From Gnetum montanum (taxonomy: Eukaryota > Streptophyta > Gnetopsida > Gnetales > Gnetaceae): a DNA stretch of 42,801 nt. Shown here in pieces: positions 1-10,217 of this stretch. The notes beneath the pieces were generated by a model, which saw only the letters and a list, made by a program, of their open reading frames with translations, was not told the DNA's origin and did no database searches. Both the position numbers and the translations under genes were made by a program. The DNA is taken from the NCBI GenBank assembly GCA_015680685.1, contig MNCI01015722.1, forward strand, positions 238,877 to 281,677, read 5' to 3'. Position 1 is the first letter of the stretch; each line of letters begins with the position of its first letter.

Positions 1-1
1 G

Positions 2-1484
2 TAACATGAACCCTTGGACATGTCCTTAGAAAGATATTATGCATTGTTAAACAACTGGCTAGGCCATGGGTTCTTCGAGGAAAGGCTAATGTGCCATATC
101 ATGGATGGGCTCCATAATGAAACAAGGGAGACCTTAGGGATGTATGCCCGAGGTCAACTAGATGAGCTACAAACCCATCAACTCCAAGAGCTTATTAAAC
201 AGGTAGTAAAAGAAGAAGGAGAAATGGCTAAATGGGAGAATGTTGAAAGCTCTCAATAGGACCAAAATCTTGAATTAGCAAAGGTCCATGATCGTGAAGA
301 GGAGAAATCAACTCACCTCAAGGAGGTGGAATCATCTTTGCCAATACTACAATCACTAGATGAAATCGAGGCAAAGATCAATAAGATAATGGAATGGGTG
401 CACCGAAAATATGGAGAATATGCTAACAATAGTAGAGGCACAATTATGCCAAATCAAGAAATAGGACATGACACCACGCAACAATCAAAAAAAAGGGTAG
501 AAGATTATAAGAATAAGAATTCAACTACCAACTTCTCATATCAATGCAAAGTTTGTCTATACGATCACCCCAAAGGTCAATGCCTAGTTTTGTCATATTT
601 ACATGAGCATTGGGGAGGAATGTTACATCTAGATTTCATACAAAAATATTAGGTTCAACCATAGTGGCAAAAGCCCCAGTCGTGGGAGAAGTTGTTGCCA
701 ACCTGACCGTATCCTTTGTATGTCCCAACACCAAATTCTTACTATGTTCAACACCTTGTTTCTCCAAATAGATCATCATCCTCTACTTCACCTCATCGTT
801 ATCATACCCTCTCTAGAATACTATCCACTCATACCCTCTCCACTAAGGTCACCACCTCATGTACCTTACACTTTTCCTCAACAACAATATTTTCATCCTT
901 CACCTCCTTCTACATTGCCACCAGTTGTTCCAAAAGGTTTTGCACCACAGCACCAACCCACGAACATTACTTGTGCTACTATTGAAAATAGTAGTGAAAA
1001 CCCACCACACCAAAGGCGTTCCTTCTTTAGACATGACCATCGAAAGGGACACCTCAGTTTTGAAACCACTACATCCTCCAACCCAGCACAAGTCCAACAC
1101 TATGGTGCATCTTCCTCTTCAAACCCAACACCTCATGTTACCTTATCAGGGCCACCAATCAATACTCCAACAACTATGTGGCCTAGTGAATCTAGCCACA
1201 AAGGAAGACATATCGATCCTTGCATACCATCTTACAGTCATGGGTTCCATAGTGGGTTAGCTCCTTATCACATGACCACATCTTATAATCTACCCCACTA
1301 TGCCTAATATAATCAAGTGTGTGAACCCCAATTTGGGTATATTCCTACCACCACCTCAAAAGACACCTAGTGGTTTGGATATGACTAGACTCCAATGTTT
1401 CCAAAATTCTTGGATCCAAACCTTCCATTTATTAATTCTAGCCATGCTCAACCATTTAGCTATGGGGGGTATCCTCCATTTTAA
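2..1484 (+). pseudogene. gag polyprotein remnant of element 1
   Basis: Retrotransposon Gag forms the particle and binds the RNA. One frame runs from base 2 to about 985, broken by TAG at 257, 650 and 662 and TGA at 704. A neighbouring frame then continues to a TAA at 1482-1484, so at least one frameshift lies near 900-980. Residues coded by about 20-240 match element 2 gag at about 17360-17580 (shared pattern: cyclic Y-x-L near the start, then GVYAQGRL-like, then a KEEGE-like charged stretch). A zinc knuckle follows at 545-583, then a Pro/Tyr/Ser/Gln-rich tail ending YGGYPPF. No protease follows the tail, unlike element 2. The N-terminal part is cut by the window edge. Confidence 0.75.
545..583 (+). 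other. gag zinc knuckle, variant spacing (element 1)
   Basis: The stretch codes for CKVCLYDHPKGQC, which is C-x2-C-x3-H-x4-C. The classical retroviral knuckle is C-x2-C-x4-H-x4-C, so this one is a residue short. Element 2 has the same spacing and the same HPKG core at 17912-17950, so it is a family trait and not a lone deletion. Confidence 0.6.
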
Positions 1485-2847
1485 CAACACATAGTTAATA
1501 AATGTTTTTCCGTTTCTTTAATTTTTCAACTTTTTGTTTTCCAGTTTTTCACCTTTTAATTTATTGCTTTATCTTTATATCTTTTTATCTTTTTATGAGT
1601 AATCTCATCTACGAATAAAACACTCATGTGTCTCATTGGTTGAGGTGTTGTTCTATGCTATCAAGTCTCAGGTGACTAATTACTTGGACGGCGAGCCACA
1701 ACATCCATTGATCCATGCTACTAATAAGAGGTTCTACCCTGGGTACAATGATATTCCTAATCATTAAAACTTAAAGTAACCTTGTGTTTATTATACCTAG
1801 AGTGAAGAAGGATGGACTAAGCAGGAATGCCTAGGGTGTGACATTAAGGGGACTTATGGATTCTCTTTGGTGACATCTGTGGAAGTTATCATGTAGCTTG
1901 GTTGTACTAAGATCCTTGTAGATCTAATGAAAAATGGGAGTAAGAGTAATCAAAAGGCACTCAATCAAAGAAACCAAATGCTATTTTAGGAAGTCCCATT
2001 GGAAAGACATGCACCCATGCCTGAAGGTAGGTAGCTTCTCTAGATTAAGCATTTCAAAAAAAAGGAAAAAAAAGAGAGATGAGAAAAGAGAAGAAGAATG
2101 CCACAAAGAAAAATCACTTCTCCCTTGTATGAAATGCCAAGTGATTGTACACCTTGCCATCATGATGCTCTTACTGTTGTCTATCATTGGGATGAAACAA
2201 TGCGATGTCACTGATCAGAGGAATGAACTTGGTCTTGATTTTTGAGTGATAGGTTAATGACACATTAATCATACCTTACACTAAGGATTCATTATGCCCT
2301 AGGTCAGTTACCTCATGTCCCAATCTTTGCAATCCCTTTTACAATTTACCTCATCTTGCTATTCATGAATTTGTGACTCATGTCTTGTGTAGCATTGAAT
2401 TCATACCTCATCATGGTGGTATCTACATGTGTGTGTTTTGTGAAAATGGTGTGGATTACATTTAATCCTTCTAGTGCCTACAAACATTTTAAGGTGTGGT
2501 TATGCAAGGGCATTATAGGTAGGAACCTACTTTGGGGAGGACCCACTTGTATAAACCTTGTAATCTACACTCACAACACATCACCATCACATCATTTCAT
2601 ACCCTCCAAGAATTACAATACTTTTTCCCTCATTATCCTTCTGGTTCAAATGTTCCTATGAACCGAAACATGTCCTTTCTCCTCATTTGATTCATGCATT
2701 CCATTACCAGATTCTACACCATTATATGTTTTGGTGCCTTCAGGACTATTTAATATTACCCTGGACCTTTTACACTAACTTCAAGTCTTTCATTTTTTAG
2801 TTTAGAATTTCAGAAATTTATCAATTTTTCTAAGTACCTAACTTTAG

Positions 2848-2930
2848 ACAAGCCGCGATATCACGTCTAATGCAATATCACAATTGCGCTATTGCATACA
2901 CGATATCACATTGTGCAAAACTATATATAT
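2848..2930 (+). promoter_or_regulatory. U3-like internal promoter candidate (element 1)
   Basis: A cluster of GATATCAC, GCAATATCAC and ACGATATCAC words is followed by a TATA-type box (TATATATA, 2923-2930), about 505 bp before the downstream ATG. The U3 of this element's own 3' LTR (about 6425-6505) is built from the same words (GCAATATCATG, GCAATATCG, CCATATCGCGG) ahead of its TATA box at 6515. No R/U5 block follows here, so it is not simply a nested LTR. Promoter function is inferred. Confidence 0.45.
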
Positions 2931-3403
2931 GGACCCCCTACACATGTCAACATCATTTTCAACTATTCACGTGGGGGAATTTTTCAAATTTTCTTCTACG
3001 ACTCACAACTTGCACACCTCTTGTTCCAATAGCCATAACTCACTCGCTAGCACTTCGATTTTTATTTCGAAAGAACATACTTGAACCCAAAGTATTCAGC
3101 ATAGTCATGGGGGAGGGGTACACTCCAAATTGTGTATAAATTTTTCAAAATTCATGATCGTCGAAAGGATACTATAAAGGGTAATTGATTACAAAAGAAA
3201 TGATGATAAACATGTGCCAAAAATAATCTTATCTCCTCACCTACACCAAGAAATTAAATTTAAAGCCATCTAATCAAATTAAGGGGCCCAATATTAAAAC
3301 TTTTAGGGGACATTTCCACAAGATTCTCTAACTCTGGATCACACAAATTAAGAAACGAATTCATTAAGGTAGAAGTAAGGTATAACTTAACTTTTGTAAA
3401 CAA

Positions 3404-3435
3404 CCTTACTAATGGTTAGCCTCGTGTGATTGTAG
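3404..3435 (+). other. Splice acceptor and branch-point candidate before downstream ORF (element 1)
   Basis: The bases just before the ATG end in TGATTGTAG, and an ACTAAT branch-like motif lies about 27 nt upstream. Element 2 has TGATTACAG with GCTAAT at the same spacing. The matching donor here is unclear: GGGTAATT at about 3180 is possible but weak. Confidence 0.35.
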
Positions 3436-6222
3436 ATGGCCCCTAAATGTGGACAACAAGAAGGACCCTCTCAAGGTGTGTCTAAGTGACCCAAGAAAGG
3501 TAGAGGATAAGTGTCTCTTGAACAATGTGCAGAGCAAGAGGTGCAATCATTTAGCATCCATCAAGAGATTCCTACTACTGTGCATTCAGGACAGGCAAAA
3601 AAAGGAGTTGTTGAAGTGCCTGAACAGGGAAAACACCTTACATTATCCCTGGAGTGTGTTCAGGCTATCCAAGAAAGGTCCACATCGGTAGCTGTGATCG
3701 TGGAATTAAACTTTGGACCTTTCACGAAATTTGCTCCTGAGGCTATTAGGGACCAACTCAAAGGGTCTCCATTATGGCCTATCCTCTCTGAAAGTGGTGC
3801 TTGGTACTTAGGAGAAACGTATCAATTTTTGCACAATATAGAAGAAGGCACCATAGTTAACATTTGTGGTGTATTTCTATATTTTTCCACCAAGGCCATC
3901 ATAGAAGTGTTGAACCTTTCGAATACAGGGCCAAAAGTTGCTCACCTATTCACTCGCTTCGATGCTGATGCACAATGAGTTTGGTTGGATAAGGTGTATG
4001 GCAAAGAGGACAAGACATATGGAGAGTTGATACTAAAAGAAAAGATATACTTCAAGATTGGCACTTATCACATCTTCCCCACGAGAGGATTAAAAAGAAT
4101 CTCAACGTATGTAGCAAGAGGATGTGCAATATTGATGGGAAAGGCTAATGCTAACTTTCCTCATCTGTATCTCATGGAAATCTTGAGATGATTTGAAGAA
4201 CGCAAGATAGGGAAGTTCATGTTGCCCTTCCCTTGTCTCATCAAGCAGTTGTGCAAACATGCTGGTATTCTAGGGTACACTAATGACATTCCCAGAAGAG
4301 CCTAAAATGCTTCGTTCGCTGAACTACTAAAGCCACCAACCCCATGGAAAAGTGCTGGTGAGACACTAGAGCCAAAGCAAGAATAGACGGTGGGGCCCAC
4401 TGCAACTCAAATCGTAGGGCCTAGCTAACTCCCAAGCATAGGGCCCAATCAACAATAAGTAAGGCCTACCATGAGCCAGCAAGACCAACTGTCACCATTG
4501 CCATAGGATTATTGACCGTCGATGAGCCATCTCAGGGCCATCGCTTAGATGGTTAGTTGGGGAAGTCATGATGATGCTAATCTCTTCCACGTCATTGACG
4601 ATACCATACAGTCCAAAATTTCTATTGATTGCACATGGGGTGAGGTGTCCATTCAAATAGGAGGAAAGGAGACTCATTGGTCACAACAGATTTTAGGAAA
4701 CACTACATCTTTCTAGGTGCAATTGAAAACAGGCGAAGAGGCCACAATGATGGTCATGTAGTGCCAAGATGCAATAGAAGCCATATAAGTGGTCACGAAC
4801 CACTTTAAAGAATCTTTTAACATCCATATTGTGCCACCAGCTAATTTCACAGGAGCACAAGATGCTCAAACTCTAGCTGATCCCTCAATGACTCCTGTGG
4901 AGCATGAGGATGTCCTTGATCGATTATTGTAGACAGGACAAGTAATGATGTCCTTGTTCAACATCATACAAGATGTCATGGTAGTGCAATCAAACCTCAT
5001 CTCCACCAAAGGAAAGCTGGTCATGATAGAGACCAGGGCTGAGCACGCAGAAGTATAATTAGCAAGACTCCAAGAAAGGCTCGTTGCCCTACAAGCTGCA
5101 CAACAGGACCCATCTCAGTTTATTCCCATAGACTAGCTGGACACTTTTAGGATGAAGCAACTTGATAAACTATTGGTGGACAATAAAAGAATGGTGGAGG
5201 AGAAGGAGAAGGCCGACTGGGATGCCTCCAAGGCACAAGCGCAAACCTATGCACACTCCAAGGCACTCAATGCCTTATAGAAAGAGAATAAATAGCTTGT
5301 TGTTGACAATCTTTAGTTGACCACTATGAAGAAACAGAAGAATTTTCTTGAGAAAAAATTTCAGCAATTACGAGAATAGTTGGTCAGGTCAACCAAGACA
5401 TGAACCATTTAGCCAAAGAGAATCAAACCCTCTTAATGGAGGAGGTATGCGCAATCCATTAGAAGATGACCATCGAAATAAGTGCATGGCAAAATGAGGC
5501 CAAGCGGCATGAAAAGTTAAAGGAGCACTTTAGAGACTAGGTGGGGATGTATAAGCAAGTCATAGAAAAGGAGATCCATAAGGCCAAGGCCCACATCAAC
5601 ACTTTCAGTGCTCAACACACTGATCGGCAGGCCATAATGGACACATGCATTTGCCCACCAAGCAGAGCTTAAAAGCTAAGACCTGCAAATTCAATATCTC
5701 ACAAAGTACATGGAATTGGCAAACCTACCGTATGCCAATCTAGCCATATTCATAGTAGGATGCCTGAGAATAGAGCTCAAGAAGCAGGTAGCTACCACCT
5801 ACACTAAATATGAAGCAGAATTTGCAGAGCACAAGAAAACATTGCAGAAGCTAGAAATGAAAAATTCTAAGCTAGAGGTGTTTAAGACTAGCTACCAAGG
5901 CCATAAATATATTGTAGCAGACTTGGCTTAACGGCTTATCAATTTCTAGGAGTACAAGGACAAAGCTAGAGCCTACAAGGAGAAATGATGGTTGTTTGCG
6001 GCTTGGTATGTTAAAGTAAATCAAATGTTCCTACAACTACCATGTCCATGGGAGGTGCCAACTTTGTCAAACATTGGAGCATTAGCATGGATAGCACAAG
6101 ACCCCTAAACTGAAGAGAAAAAGCTCTAGGCATTATTGCAGAGCCATCAAATTCCAAAATCTGGAGCACAAGACAAGGGGAAGTGACCCATGGAGGAGCC
6201 ACTACCACTTGGAACCATATGA
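3436..6222 (+). pseudogene. aORF copy 1: plant-transposon-protein-like domain plus coiled coil, broken
   Basis: Starts MAPK at an ATG whose context is shared with element 2. About 3690-4300 encodes a globular domain: NFGPF..., then GETYQF, then a helix-rich stretch and FPCLIKQLCKHAG. I read this layout (ending in FP-x-LI-x-x-LC-x-x-AG) as resembling the 'putative plant transposon protein' family (PF20167-like). About 4900-5900 is Gln/Lys/Glu/Leu-rich coiled coil. A C-terminal block (CPWEVPTL, then a charged EEKK run) precedes the stop at 6220. Breaks include TGA at 3976 and 4189 and many TAG codons between 4900 and 6130, plus frameshifts. No signal peptide or membrane segment is visible, so an envelope role is not supported. 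The position between pol and 3' LTR is that of the extra ORF in Athila/Tat-like elements. Confidence 0.65.
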
Positions 6223-6402
6223 GTTCCACAAATTTTGTAATTTTTTTGTTTGTGTCCCAATTTTATTGTATTCAATTCTCCACTGTGGCATGAATGAATT
6301 CCCAATTAGTCAATAATCCCATACCTATCCACTATGTAATCAATGGGACTTATTCTCATTTTTTTTGACTCGAGGATGAGGTTTCATTCAATCATGGAGG
6401 TA

Positions 6403-7251
6403 TGATGAATCATGATTCATTAGACCGCAATATCATGCTCGCAATATTGGGTATGCCATATCGCGGCCTGGCTAGCAATATCGTATACGCAATATCGTGG
6501 TTCCCGTGTGAGCCTATAAATACACAATGGGACACATAGGAAAGGAGTCAGTTTTTAGAGTTAGTTTAGTGTTAGAGTAGAGTCTTTTTGTCATTTTTTC
6601 CTCTCAACCCTCTCTCCTAGTGCATGGACATAGTGTGATGATTGTAATTGTATGGAACCTTTATTTGAGTGTGATGTACTTGGACACGCACATGACCAAA
6701 AATAAAGATCAAGATCACTTCAGCATTGCAACATTCACTTAGTTTAATCATTTAATTATTATTTTTATTTATTGCTTTTGTAGTTAATATCTCTTCACCC
6801 TAAACTCCTTAAACGTGGAATGAGTACGACTAAATCATGAGCATTTAAGTGTGACTACTTGGTAACCTAGTAGCGTACCTAGGATCTACGCTTGGGAATC
6901 ATAGTAGTAGTCATGCACGAGGTCCAAGATGTGTACAGATGATTAAGGGACATATGCTCATTGTACTTAGGCTAGCTTCGACTCTCTTCACCTTTTTCCT
7001 CCTAGCTTAATTAAAGTTATTTTCCATTGCCTCCAGGAGTAGCATTAGGTTAGAAACCACATCATACACCTCACTCTAGACTAAACCATACGTGACAAAG
7101 AAAATACTAGTCCAAGTGGGAAGACAATAAACTGTGATCAACAAGTAACTATCTAGATACCACAACTAGCCCGTCTATGGAGTTCGACCGGATTGTGTGT
7201 GAAACGCTTGTGTTTGTATAAATGAGTGTAGGGGTACCTTGCCACTCATCA
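6403..7251 (+). repeat. 3' LTR of element 1 (LTR-A type)
   Basis: 849 bp from TGATGAAT to CTCATCA, with inverted termini TGATGA/TCATCA. It is preceded by a GAGGATGAGG...CATGGAGGTA purine-rich stretch that is also found before the LTRs of elements 2 and 3. The U3 carries a cluster of GCAATATC words, then TATAAATA at 6515-6522. An AATAAA signal lies near 6702 (R region). The U5 side contains the conserved hairpin at 6849-6916. Homologous along its length to the solo LTR at 10218-11095. Confidence 0.9.
6849..6916 (+). other. Conserved LTR hairpin (copy A1)
   Basis: Arms GTGTGACTACT (6849-6859) and AGTAGTCATGC (6906-6916) pair over 11 positions with two G-U wobbles. They enclose two TTGGTAAYCC/TTGGGAATC-like repeats. 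Related copies keep the pairing, with quite different arm sequences in LTR-B. Confidence 0.6.
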
Positions 7252-8699
7252 AAAATCTACAAAATGAATAAGAGAAGCTCAAGAATGAATTTATGAGCCT
7301 CAAAATAAAGATATAGCTAATGAGGATTTTTTCAAATTACATAGTGGGAAAAGAGACTTCACAAATCCATGACATCCGGAGAACGAAATGAACATATTTG
7401 AATAATCAAGGTACAAACAAAAGAAATCAATATGAATGGAAGAGGAATAATTAAGTTCCCTCTTATTATATCTTTTCCATTGAAATATAAGATAAAAAGA
7501 CTTTGTTTACACTAAGAATTAAATTGATACAGTTCTATGGGGCAAATGAACCATTCCTATGCACTCTTCCTTACACCTCAACATCAACTCAACAAGTTAA
7601 CACATACAATGCATGTAGAAAGGAAAACCCAACTAAAAAACCTCTATATTAAATATGAATAGTAATATTAAAAAAATTTAAAGTATATTAGATCATCAAA
7701 GAAAGAGCCTAAAAAAAGCCCAATAGATTTGGGATGCCTTTTCAAGTTTTCATCCTTACAAGCAATCATAAAAAACCTCCCCTCTTAGATAGGAAAAGCA
7801 TTAGGCCTTACCCTTATTCAAAAATGCCCTCATGAATTTTCACTCCTTATTAAAGGATTTCTTGTAAAGGAAAGGAGAAAACTCTCTCTAGAGACAATAG
7901 AATAAATGAATCAAAAATAAAAAAAAACAAATAGTAGTTGAATGCTTCCCATCCTTTAGCCTTCAAAACAAAAAGAAATTAATACTATAGAAAACAAAAT
8001 AATTGTTTAGTTTTCGCTTGAAGCTTTTTTGTTGAAGTTGTAGTTGAAAAGAGATGTCTTTGAAAATTTGGTATTTGACTCATGAAGAGAGGTCATAGTT
8101 ATGCTCTTATTGATAGAAAATAACTACACACTTTGAAGCTTCCAAATAGGGTAGAAAAAAAGGGGCCAAAGACATTTCCAAATGCAAAGAAAGAAGGTAG
8201 ATAAAGTAAGTTGATCACCAAGAATGACTTCACTAATGCTTGTTGAAAGTTATTACAAATTCTAGATGTGCATTTCCAAGAATGTTGAGTAATAGGATAC
8301 TCAAAAAAAGAAAAAAAGAAAAAAAAGAGAAATAATTCTTCACTTCTACAACGAGGATATTAGGGAGAAAAATTTCTTGTATATTTAAGACAAAGTACCA
8401 ATAGGAAGTCCTTGATGAATAAGACACCATTAAAATTGAAAATTTTAGGAAATGTAGGAGCTTTTCAAATATATTTCATTTTCCTTATGTAAAAGTTTGA
8501 TGATAATTACATTTCCAAGCTTAATTGAATTTGTTATGAAGAAAATCATTCTTTGTAATAATCTCATAAGAAACTTTCAAATTAAAGGAAAAATAGATCT
8601 ACCATCTTTCTAAAAAATCCTTGGAAATTTTGATGCAAATTGTTGTTAACTTTAAATAAACTCTTAAGATTAGATATTAATTTTTCAAAATTTTGTTTC
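7252..8699. other. Unassigned AT-rich stretch, possibly LINE 3' part
   Basis: No open frame longer than about 65 codons and no family that I recognise. It lies directly 3' (in minus-strand sense) of the LINE remnant at 8700-9325, so some of it may be the decayed tail of that LINE. The A-rich run at about 8305-8332 is low complexity. Confidence 0.4.
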
Positions 8700-9325
8700 T
8701 TCTTTCTATTCAAACCATACAGGCTAAAAGCTTCATTCCAAATAATCCATCTATCATGCATACGTAGACAAGCAACTATAGTAATACCAAACTTGCTCTA
8801 AGTGGTACATAATCTAGACGTGTTAGTAGCTCAAGCTCCTTCATTAAAAGGAAGCCATCATGGGATAATTTGCTTAAGCATGTCTTCTAAAATTGTCATA
8901 TGATTATAATTTCAATATTTGCTAAGCTTGCATTATGTCTTTCAAATTTGTTTAAGAATTAAAAAACAAGGAATAGAAATGACTTAAGGAAAAAGAAGAT
9001 AGTGAGAAAAGTTATTAGAAGACCAACTATTATCATTCCTGGGTTTTTCTTGCATAAGTTTGTTTTTCAAAAGGAACATCTAAATATCATCTCCATTAAT
9101 GCATTTTGTAATCCACTTTGCTACAAGAGAAATACCATGGTTATAAAAATTAATGAGGCTAAGTCTTCCATCTTTCTTACTAATATTGCAAATATCCCAA
9201 GAAACTCTAGAAAAACCTTTTCTATGTTGTGTAGTAGACTAAAGAAACTGACAAATAATATGATCAATTCTATCATAATAAGTTTTAGTAGAAGCCCAAT
9301 AACTAGAGTAATAAACATGAGTTGA
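8700..9325 (-). pseudogene. LINE (L1-like) ORF2 fragment, post-RT region
   Basis: Read on the minus strand, the frame gives YYDRIDHIICQFL*, then RVSWDICNISKKDGRLSL, then ISLVAKWITKCINGDD. This is the layout that follows the RT domain in plant L1-type ORF2: hydrophobic segment ending FLW, V-x-W-D-x-x-C-x-x-K-x-x-G-G-L, then a conserved AKW. The stop at FL* stands where the family has Trp (TGG to TAG). Further minus-strand residues (HDRWIIWNEAF) occur near 8740. RT catalytic motifs are missing, so this is a 5'-truncated or broken copy. Clade assignment is by pattern only. Confidence 0.6.
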
Positions 9326-9641
9326 TTGAAGAATTTACTTAATAACTAAATCATTTCCAACAAGGGTGAGCATTCTTTTTCCTTGCATAAATGAAAATTA
9401 CATAAGATTATAGATCATATGAGCACATATTTAACATATTGATGTTTCAAACCTAGAATCTTAGGTTTGTTATTTATTTTCTTACATTTGGTTCTTAAGC
9501 ATAAGATTATATTTTAATGTAATATTATCTAATATTATATTATGGCTAGTGGTATATGTTAGTGCATTCTAATGTCTTTCTTATGTTTATGCTTATAGTA
9601 ATGCATCTTGAGGCTTGAACTCTTGACTCCTTATTTATGTG
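9326..9641. other. Unassigned AT-rich stretch
   Basis: About 315 bp between the LINE remnant and the SINE, with no coding or repeat signal that I can name. It ends in a TTTC run that forms one flank of the SINE. Confidence 0.4.
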
Positions 9642-9672
9642 TTTTTCTTTCTTTCTTTCTTTTGATATACTT

Positions 9673-9854
9673 GTCGAGGTGGTGGGGGGAGGGTTTGGGG
9701 AGGGGAGGTGGGATAATGTTGAAACCTAAAATAAGTAAAACATAGATACACCCCAAGATTTATAGAAGTTTATAACTTAATGCTACCTAGTAGAATCAAA
9801 CCTATGACCTGGGGTTACTAGGCTAAGACCCGTACCACTAGAATAACACCTCAT
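9673..9854 (-). mobile_element. tRNA-derived SINE (family 1, copy a)
   Basis: Read on the minus strand, the head is tRNA-like. A box A-like AGTGGTACGGG lies around 9830-9842. A box B-like GGTTTGATTCTAC lies at 9790-9802, preceded by an AGGTC variable-loop-like segment. A body and a C-rich 3' region follow. Imperfect direct repeats of TTTCTTTC...TTTTRATATA flank it (9642-9672 and 9855-9878, continuing after 9923), as expected for target duplications made by LINE machinery. A second copy with the same head and pyrimidine-rich tail is at about 38163-38340. Confidence 0.7.
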
Positions 9855-9923
9855 TATTTTTTTCTTTCTTTCTTTTAANCCACTAGAATAACACCTCATT
9901 ATTTTTTTCTTTCTTTCTTTTAA
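9835..9923. repeat. 44-bp perfect direct duplication around a single N (assembly scar)
   Basis: Bases 9835-9878 and 9880-9923 are identical and are separated only by the N at 9879, the sole ambiguous base noticed in the window. Two overlapping contig ends joined without collapsing the overlap would give exactly this. The overlap lies in a TTTC-rich stretch that is hard to assemble. Confidence 0.85.
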
Positions 9924-10217
9924 TATATTGGTCCTTTATTCATGATTGGTTTATCATGGTATATTTGTTTATAAGCTTAGGCATAATGTACCTTGGATCA
10001 ATTCCCTTATGCATTGGTGAAACTTATCCTAAAATTTGTTGCTAAATATACATGTCTTATTATGTATTGATGATATGCTTCTTAATGTTTGGACTTTGGA
10101 CCTTGTTCTTGTTATATTTTAGAAATATTATTATTATTTATTTCTTTTATTAATTATTATTTCTTGGTATTTTCTAATGTTTGGTGCCTCTTATGAAGGA
10201 TAGGTTGAAAGGATGGT
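9924..10217. other. Unassigned AT-rich flank of the solo LTR
   Basis: About 290 bp of AT-rich sequence with no coding potential; it ends in the left target-site copy ATGGT of the solo LTR. Confidence 0.4.

Larger units (their letters stand above)
1485..3435 (+). other. Non-coding spacer between gag and downstream ORF (element 1)
   Basis: About 1.95 kb with no supportable ORF. It starts T-rich (about 1500-1600), as does the stretch after pol in element 2 (about 22355-22520). It shares the anchor around 2498-2548 (TTATGCAAGGG, then GGAGGACCCACTTG) with 23571-23620 of element 2. The anchor lies 0.85-0.94 kb before the downstream ATG in both. The spacer therefore looks like a genuine, length-conserved part of the family. 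Its 3' half holds the U3-like cluster and the acceptor-like site listed separately. Confidence 0.6.
1..7251 (+). mobile_element. Element 1: pol-less Ty3/gypsy-type retrotransposon, 5' end outside the window
   Basis: The order is gag remnant, spacer, long downstream ORF, purine-rich tract and 3' LTR; the 5' LTR would lie left of base 1. The gag and the downstream ORF are both homologous to those of element 2 (14266-28421). From the gag zinc knuckle to a shared spacer anchor (TTATGCAAGGG) is about 1.95 kb here but about 5.66 kb in element 2. The 3.7-kb difference equals protease to integrase. The element is therefore non-autonomous and would have depended on a pol-bearing relative. Without the 5' LTR I cannot check a target duplication; the 3' flank begins AAAAT. 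Confidence 0.8.

Noticed and set aside
720-1307. Long Ser/Thr/Pro-rich open frames overlapping in two plus frames
   Set aside because: Only the frame that continues gag (with a shift near 900-980) is supported by gag homology; the others are low-complexity shadows of the Pro/Ser-rich tail.
3436-6222. Envelope protein in the env-like position
   Set aside because: No signal peptide, transmembrane segment or cysteine-rich ectodomain is visible; the content is a globular domain plus coiled coil.
9002-9325. 107-codon plus-strand frame
   Set aside because: Antisense shadow of the LINE ORF2 remnant, which shows clear family motifs on the minus strand.
9790-9842. Possible tRNA gene
   Set aside because: Box A and box B are present, but the acceptor stem is not, and the sequence continues into a SINE body with a second copy elsewhere.
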